Part shown: piece by piece, positions 59,171 through 64,000 of the stretch
How positions within the stretch are numbered: position 1 is the stretch's first letter
Layout of the letters: each line of letters begins with the position of its first letter
Source of the DNA: an uncultured Flavobacteriales bacterium
Lineage (GTDB): Bacteria > Bacteroidota > Bacteroidia > Flavobacteriales > Crocinitomicaceae
Reading direction: 5' to 3'
DNA length: 64,000 nucleotides
Assembly (NCBI GenBank): GCA_946479285.1
Contig: CAMLFH010000009.1
Span: 62,001 to 126,000 of the forward strand
Notes under the pieces: model-generated
What the model saw: the letters and a program-made list of their open reading frames with translations, nothing else
Told to the model about the DNA's origin: nothing
The model's database searches: none
Translations under genes and position numbers: made by a program

Positions 59171-60514
59171 TTAAAGTGAACGAACTGCCTCTTTAAATTG
59201 ATTCCCTCTGTCTTCGTAGTTTTCGAACATGTCAAAACTTGCACAAGCCGGTGATAACAAAACTGTCTCGTCCTTTTTAGCCAATCGGTAACCATAAGCC
59301 ACTGCTTCCATAGCAGAACCTGCTTCTACGATTGTTTCCACATGATCGGAAAAAGTATCGATGATTTTTTGGTTCTCTTTTCCGAGGCAGATAATTGCTT
59401 TCACCTTTTCTTTTACCAATTCCACCAATTCGGAATAATCATTTCCTTTATCCACACCACCAACGATCCAAACTGTTGGCTGTTCCATGCTTTCCAATGC
59501 AAACCAGGTTGAGTTTACATTTGTCGCTTTGGAATCATTGATAAATTCGATCCCGCATACTTTGGCAACAAACTCCAGGCGGTGTTCCACGTTTACGAAA
59601 TCGGCAAGACTTTCGCGCACGATTTCCTTGCGAATATCAAGGATTCTACCCGCAAGCCCGGAAGCCAGTGAGTTTTGGGTATTGTGCTTACCCTTCAATG
59701 CTAGTTCATGTATAGACATAGTGAATTGATTGTTAAAGTTTATGATGAGTTGTTTGTTTGCTGTATATGCTCCCTCTTCAAATTCCTGCGTCAATGAGAA
59801 AGGAAGTTTTTTTGCCGGAATGGAGCGTTTCTCCATTTCAGCGGTAATTGTTTTATCGTCTGCATTGTAGATGAAATAATCAGCTGCAGTTTGGTTGTTC
59901 AGGATTCTGAATTTCGAATTCACATACAATTGCATGTTGTATTCGTACCGGTCCAAATGATCCGGAGTAATGTTGGTGAGAATGGCAATTTCCGCTTTGA
60001 AATCTTCCATATCGTCCAATTGAAACGAACTCAATTCCAATACATAAATCTCATTATCTTCCAAAGCCACCTGCTTTGCAAAACTGTATCCGACATTTCC
60101 TGCCAATCCCACATTCAATCCTGCTTTTTTCAGCATGTGGTGAATCAGCATGGTAGTGGTAGTTTTCCCGTTACTTCCGGTAATGCACACTTTTTTAGCC
60201 GTTGTGAAATATCCCGCAAATTCGATCTCGGAAATCACTTTGGTCCCTTTTTCACGAATGGCTTTCATCACCGGCGCTTTTTCCGGAATTCCCGGAGATT
60301 TGATCACCAGGTCGGCTTCCAGGATGCGCTCCATGGAATGTGAACCTTGTTCCCACTCCAATTGATGCTCGTTCAATTCTGTTTGAAAAGAATCTTTGAT
60401 CGTTCCAAAATCTGAAACAAAGACCTTTGCACCCTTCACTTTTGCAAGTATGGCAGCACCAACACCGCTTTCGCCGGCGCCCAAAACAACTACTATTTTG
60501 TTTTGAATTTCCAT
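59171..60514 (-). CDS. murD: UDP-N-acetylmuramoyl-L-alanine--D-glutamate ligase
   Basis: Adds D-Glu to UDP-MurNAc-L-Ala. The 447-residue Mur ligase has VVLGAGESGVGAAILA at the N-terminus, the ATP loop ITGSNGKTTTTMLIHH, NITPDHLDRY, FINDSKATNVNST and a final LLSPACASFDMFENYEDRG (cited in parts), the normal MurD order. The start overlaps the mraY stop by one base. Confidence 0.97.
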   Translation of the reverse strand: MEIQNKIVVVLGAGESGVGAAILAKVKGAKVFVSDFGTIKDSFQTELNEHQLEWEQGSHSMERILEADLVIKSPGIPEKAPVMKAIREKGTKVISEIEFAGYFTTAKKVCITGSNGKTTTTMLIHHMLKKAGLNVGLAGNVGYSFAKQVALEDNEIYVLELSSFQLDDMEDFKAEIAILTNITPDHLDRYEYNMQLYVNSKFRILNNQTAADYFIYNADDKTITAEMEKRSIPAKKLPFSLTQEFEEGAYTANKQLIINFNNQFTMSIHELALKGKHNTQNSLASGLAGRILDIRKEIVRESLADFVNVEHRLEFVAKVCGIEFINDSKATNVNSTWFALESMEQPTVWIVGGVDKGNDYSELVELVKEKVKAIICLGKENQKIIDTFSDHVETIVEAGSAMEAVAYGYRLAKKDETVLLSPACASFDMFENYEDRGNQFKEAVRSL

Positions 60515-61767
60515 TAACGCAGTTTCAGGGTTACGATGGATACAACAGCCAAAAGAATGGCAACAATCCAGAATCGAGACACGATCTTAGCTTCGTGCAG
60601 TCCTTTTTTCTGGTAATGATGATGCAGCGGAGCCATTCTAAAAATCCGGCGTCCTTCTCCAAATCGTTTTTTCGTGTATTTGAAATAACCGACCTGCATA
60701 ATCACCGATAGATTCTCTACCAGGAAGATTCCGCACAAAACCGGGATCAATAATTCCTTGCGGATAGAAATGGCAAATACTGCGATGATTCCTCCCAAAG
60801 CCAAGCTTCCGGTGTCTCCCATGAAAACCTGTGCCGGATAACTGTTATACCACAAGAATCCGATACAAGCTCCAACGAATGCTGCAATAAATATCACGAG
60901 CTCTTCCGCATACGGAACGTACATCACATTGAGGTAATCCGCAAAATGCACGTTGGAAGTCACATAAGCCAAAACTGCCAGTGCAATTCCTGCTATCGCA
61001 CTTGTCCCGGTGGCCAGACCATCCAATCCGTCGGTCATATTCGCGCCATTCGAAACTGCAATTACCACAATGATCACAAAAGGAATGAACAATGCCCAAC
61101 CATATGATTTATCAATATCACCGATCAACCAGTTGTAATTGAACTCGTTGTTCTTTACAAAAGGAATCGTGGTTGTCATATCGCGTGTTACGATCCATTT
61201 GGAAGGAATCGTATCCGAAACCACATCTTTTGAATGCTGATGTGTCACGAAAGATTCTCCCGACTGCAGCTTGTAATCAGCTGCGACACGTTTGTGAACC
61301 TGCACATCCGGGTGGAAATACAAGATCGATCCAACAATAATTCCTACTCCGATCTGACCAACAACTTTGAATTTTCCCTTTAGACCTTCTTTGTTCTTTT
61401 TGAATACTTTGATGTAATCGTCGATCAAACCGATTGCTCCCAGCCAAACAGTTGCCAGCAACATGGTGAAGACATACACGTTATGCAGTTTCGCAAATAA
61501 AAGTGTTGGTATTAAAATAGCGGAAAGGATGATGATCCCTCCCATTGTAGGTGTTCCAGATTTCTCAATTTGACCCGCCAAACCAAGGTCACGGACCGTT
61601 TCACCGATTTGCTGACGACGCAGTAAGTTGATCAAACGCTTCCCAAAAATAATAGACACGATCAACGAAGTGATCAAGGCCATTGCAGCCCTGAATGAGA
61701 TGTACTGGAACAATCCCGCTCCGGGGAAATCCATTTGTTCTAAATAATTAAACAAGTAAGTAAGCAT
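60514..61767 (-). CDS. mraY: Phospho-N-acetylmuramoyl-pentapeptide-transferase
   Basis: Transfers phospho-MurNAc-pentapeptide to undecaprenyl phosphate, giving lipid I. The 417-residue protein has about ten helices with [33 protein letters not shown] and [10 protein letters not shown]. It is longer than E. coli MraY because of a ~60-residue periplasmic insert (about 175-240), usual in Bacteroidota. The ATG at 61767 ([18 protein letters not shown]) matches the family start. A 123-base hairpin-containing spacer separates it from murE. Confidence 0.96.
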   Translation of the reverse strand: MLTYLFNYLEQMDFPGAGLFQYISFRAAMALITSLIVSIIFGKRLINLLRRQQIGETVRDLGLAGQIEKSGTPTMGGIIILSAILIPTLLFAKLHNVYVFTMLLATVWLGAIGLIDDYIKVFKKNKEGLKGKFKVVGQIGVGIIVGSILYFHPDVQVHKRVAADYKLQSGESFVTHQHSKDVVSDTIPSKWIVTRDMTTTIPFVKNNEFNYNWLIGDIDKSYGWALFIPFVIIVVIAVSNGANMTDGLDGLATGTSAIAGIALAVLAYVTSNVHFADYLNVMYVPYAEELVIFIAAFVGACIGFLWYNSYPAQVFMGDTGSLALGGIIAVFAISIRKELLIPVLCGIFLVENLSVIMQVGYFKYTKKRFGEGRRIFRMAPLHHHYQKKGLHEAKIVSRFWIVAILLAVVSIVTLKLR

Positions 61768-61890
61768 GCTTCTAATTATTAATTTTCTTTTATCTGCGCT
61801 ACCGCTTTCCTTCACATTGAGCAATTTGTCATTGCTCTGTTCTGTCTTCACCAGCCGTTGCTGGCTCTTATCAAAAGCTGCGCTTCTCTT
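61768..61890 (-). other. 123-base spacer between murE and mraY with hairpins
   Basis: Contains GAGCAAT/ATTGCTC (61821-61839) and a CCAGC/GCTGG hairpin. All other dcw gene junctions here are short or overlapping, apart from the murG-murC repeat. No T tract follows, so it is more likely an mRNA structure than a strong terminator. Confidence 0.5.
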
Positions 61891-63351
61891 CTATTTGCTA
61901 AGTTTTTGGAAATAATTCTTTACCACATCGAAATCATCGAAGGGATGTTTTACTCCGTTGATGTCCTGATATTTTTCATGTCCTTTTCCTGCAATCAGGA
62001 TAATATCTTTTGCCTGCGCCAGGGAAACCGCTGTTTTAATTGCCTGGTCCCGATCCAAAATGGAAAGCACTTTCATTGTTTGATGAGCACCGACACCAGC
62101 TTCCATTTGTTTGAGGATTTCTGCCGGATCTTCTGTTCTCGGGTTATCTGAAGTCAGAATGACTTTGTCGCTCATTTCACAAGCGATTCGGGCCATTTCA
62201 GGTCTTTTCAGCGCATCGCGGTCTCCGCCGCAACCCACAACTGTAATCACCTGCTCGTTTCTGGTACGGATATTCTCGATAGTCTTCAATACATTTTCCA
62301 AAGCATCCGGCGTGTGCGCGTAATCCACGATTGCAGTAATATCCGTTTCACTTTTCGTGAACTGGAAACGACCATCAACAGCTTCCAAACGGCTCAACAC
62401 CGTGAGAACTTCTGTTGAATCAGATCCCAACAACTGGCTGATTCCGTAGACCGTAGCAATGTTGTAAGCATTGAAATCACCAATCAGGCGTGTCCACAAT
62501 TCAATCCCATTTACAGTCATCAATAATCCACTGAAACTGTTCTCCAACACTTTCACCTTGAAGTCGGCATGCGTCTTTAATGCAAAAGTTGAAACTTTGG
62601 CTTTGGTATTCTGAACCATCACCATTCCGTTTTTATCGTCTGCATTTACCAAAGCAAACCCATCTTTATTCATCTCGTCAAAGAAGGCTTTCTTCGCAGT
62701 AATGTATTCTTTGAAGGTTCCATGGTAATCCAGGTGATCGTGCGTAATATTCGTAAACGCGCCGCCTTTGAAAACCAATCCAGCAATACGGTGCTGAGAT
62801 ATGGCGTGCGAGCTCACTTCCATAAAACAATGCGAACAACCCTGGGCAACCATATCTGCCAGCAAAGCATTCAAAGCAATCTGGTCCGGAGTTGTATGTG
62901 TAGAGGGAATGACTTCTTTTCCAATCAAATTCACAACAGTTGAAAGCAATCCTACTTTGTAACCCAAACCGGTGTACAAATCATGTAAAAGTGTTGTCGT
63001 TGTTGTTTTACCATTCGTCCCGGTAATTCCCACCAATTCTAAAGACTGTGAAGGATAATCGTAAAACGCATGCGCCAATTCTCCCAAAGCCAAGGCTGTA
63101 TTCGGAACAATTACTAAAGTGACATTTGAAGGAACTTCAACAACTCTTTCAGCTACAATTGCAGTACAACCTTTCTCAATAACCTGCAGAATGAAATCGT
63201 GCGCATCTACCTGCGTTCCTTTTACAGCAATAAAAAGCGTTCCCGGAAGCGCTTTCCGCGAATCTGAAACAAGCGCAGAAATTTGCGCCTCAGCCGGCCC
63301 AACCCACTGCGTCACTTTGGTTGCTTTTGCTATTTCCTTTACTGTTTTCAT
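61891..63351 (-). CDS. murE: UDP-MurNAc-L-Ala-D-Glu--2,6-diaminopimelate ligase
   Basis: Adds the third residue of the stem peptide. The 486-residue Mur ligase has VGITGTNGKTTTTTLLHDLY, FTNITHDHLDYHGTF, VDYAHTPDALENVLKTI and the C-terminal SDNPRTEDPAEIL; DNPR is the family's meso-diaminopimelate recognition motif, so DAP rather than Lys is predicted. It overlaps the upstream PBP gene by four bases (ATGA). Confidence 0.96.
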   Translation of the reverse strand: MKTVKEIAKATKVTQWVGPAEAQISALVSDSRKALPGTLFIAVKGTQVDAHDFILQVIEKGCTAIVAERVVEVPSNVTLVIVPNTALALGELAHAFYDYPSQSLELVGITGTNGKTTTTTLLHDLYTGLGYKVGLLSTVVNLIGKEVIPSTHTTPDQIALNALLADMVAQGCSHCFMEVSSHAISQHRIAGLVFKGGAFTNITHDHLDYHGTFKEYITAKKAFFDEMNKDGFALVNADDKNGMVMVQNTKAKVSTFALKTHADFKVKVLENSFSGLLMTVNGIELWTRLIGDFNAYNIATVYGISQLLGSDSTEVLTVLSRLEAVDGRFQFTKSETDITAIVDYAHTPDALENVLKTIENIRTRNEQVITVVGCGGDRDALKRPEMARIACEMSDKVILTSDNPRTEDPAEILKQMEAGVGAHQTMKVLSILDRDQAIKTAVSLAQAKDIILIAGKGHEKYQDINGVKHPFDDFDVVKNYFQKLSK

Positions 63352-64000
63352 TCTAATATTAATTCCATTAATGCTCCTTCAACCACCGGCGATCCCGCGG
63401 GAATCGTCTGTTTTACCACTCTTCCGCTTCCGCGGACATACACATGCATTCCTAAATTTTCGATCAGATAAACCGCGTCTTTTGCTGTTAATCCCGATAC
63501 GCTCGGAACAGTTGTAGAAGAAATTTTTCGAGGCACGATCGAAATATGCGATTCTGAAGTCCTGACTCTCGACCATTCGCTGTAAGCATCCATCTGATAA
63601 GGCAAATGCAAACGCTTCAGAACCACTAACAAATCAGTGATGTTACCATCTTTGATAAGCGGAGCTTCTTTGGAACGGTTCTTCTCCTCGTTGATCGCTT
63701 TGTGGTAATTCAAAGAGTTTGAATACACTTTATTTGCGATCGCTGAAAACACTGTTCCCGATACCGTTGCTCCGTAAATATCTTTGGAAGGAGCGGCAAC
63801 AACTACGATACAGGAATATAATGGCTCATCTGCAGGGAAATACCCCACGAAAGATGCCTGGTACGTTTTATTTCCATCTTCTCCGTAACGACCATCTTCA
63901 TTCTGAACAACTGCAGTTCCGGTTTTCCCGGCGATATCAAATAAAGCAGATTTCAAAGCGCTTCCCGTTCCTCTTTTTACTACGCCTTTCAAACATTCCT
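63348..64000 (-). CDS. ftsI: Division-specific penicillin-binding protein (FtsI) with PASTA domain, 5' partial
   Basis: The C-terminal ~217 residues of a class B transpeptidase; the frame stays open to the right edge. The KTG motif is in DIAGKTGTAVVQ, followed by the end of the transpeptidase domain (YQASFVGYFPADEPLYSCIV). The last ~60 residues (VPSVSGLTAKDAVYLIENLG, MELILE) form one PASTA domain. Position before murE and the PASTA domain identify it as the dcw FtsI of Bacteroidota. It is the septal transpeptidase partner of FtsW. Confidence 0.93.
   Translation of the reverse strand, partial: ECLKGVVKRGTGSALKSALFDIAGKTGTAVVQNEDGRYGEDGNKTYQASFVGYFPADEPLYSCIVVVAAPSKDIYGATVSGTVFSAIANKVYSNSLNYHKAINEEKNRSKEAPLIKDGNITDLLVVLKRLHLPYQMDAYSEWSRVRTSESHISIVPRKISSTTVPSVSGLTAKDAVYLIENLGMHVYVRGSGRVVKQTIPAGSPVVEGALMELILE

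Noticed and set aside
61768..61851. 28-residue N-terminal extension of mraY
   Set aside because: It is translated from an inverted repeat; the family start is MLTYLFNYL at 61767.

Overview
The window is chromosomal DNA from a Bacteroidota bacterium, most likely Flavobacteriales and perhaps Crocinitomicaceae (Fluviicola-like). The genus is an inference. The signs are type IX secretion (T9SS) C-terminal sorting domains on four secreted proteins, an S46 dipeptidyl-peptidase, TAnnTTTG-type -7 promoter boxes, few Shine-Dalgarno sequences, and a dcw cluster in the Bacteroidota order. I see no rRNA, tRNA, CRISPR array, phage or insertion sequence. Coding density is high and most operons are short.

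Region 1 to 16.5 kb is mostly housekeeping. It holds the end of a T9SS cargo gene, an S46 peptidase with DPP11-type specificity, a siaB-siaC kinase/phosphoprotein pair next to coaE, a methyltransferase-ZIP transporter pair, a membrane-anchored thioredoxin-like protein, a tandem-domain ice-binding-type adhesin, hemH, lpdA, lipA, an OsmC protein, rlmB and an RDD protein.

Region 16.5 to 34.7 kb is mixed. It holds an SDR dehydrogenase with an AraC regulator, a DUF885 lipoprotein, a DUF6265-YciI fusion, a TonB-like protein with a Cys-rich N-terminus, a J-domain-KTSC protein, a DEAD-box helicase, a YjjG-type nucleotidase, upp, an ABC exporter coupled to a signal-less substrate-binding-like protein, a GT-C glycosyltransferase, ahcY, and a TetR/methyltransferase divergent pair with repeated operators.

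Region 34.8 to 46 kb is accessory and surface-related. Two very similar large secreted proteins (SBBP propeller repeats, HYR-like repeats, T9SS tag) and two small paralogous secreted proteins lie next to a LytS/LytTR two-component system. Both large genes carry the same 59-base upstream element. One copy lies in the intergenic region shared with the two-component system, which suggests a local regulon.

Region 47 to 64 kb is the dcw cluster on the minus strand: ftsI (partial), murE, mraY, murD, an unknown gene, ftsW, murG, murC, ftsQ, then a break, then ftsA, ftsZ and yqeY. The break holds a plus-strand TPR histidine kinase/LuxR pair and about 630 bases of low-GC non-coding DNA. Several REP-like palindromes sit directly behind stop codons across the window. 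At least six genes have a -7 box only 4-5 bases before the start codon, which predicts leaderless mRNAs.
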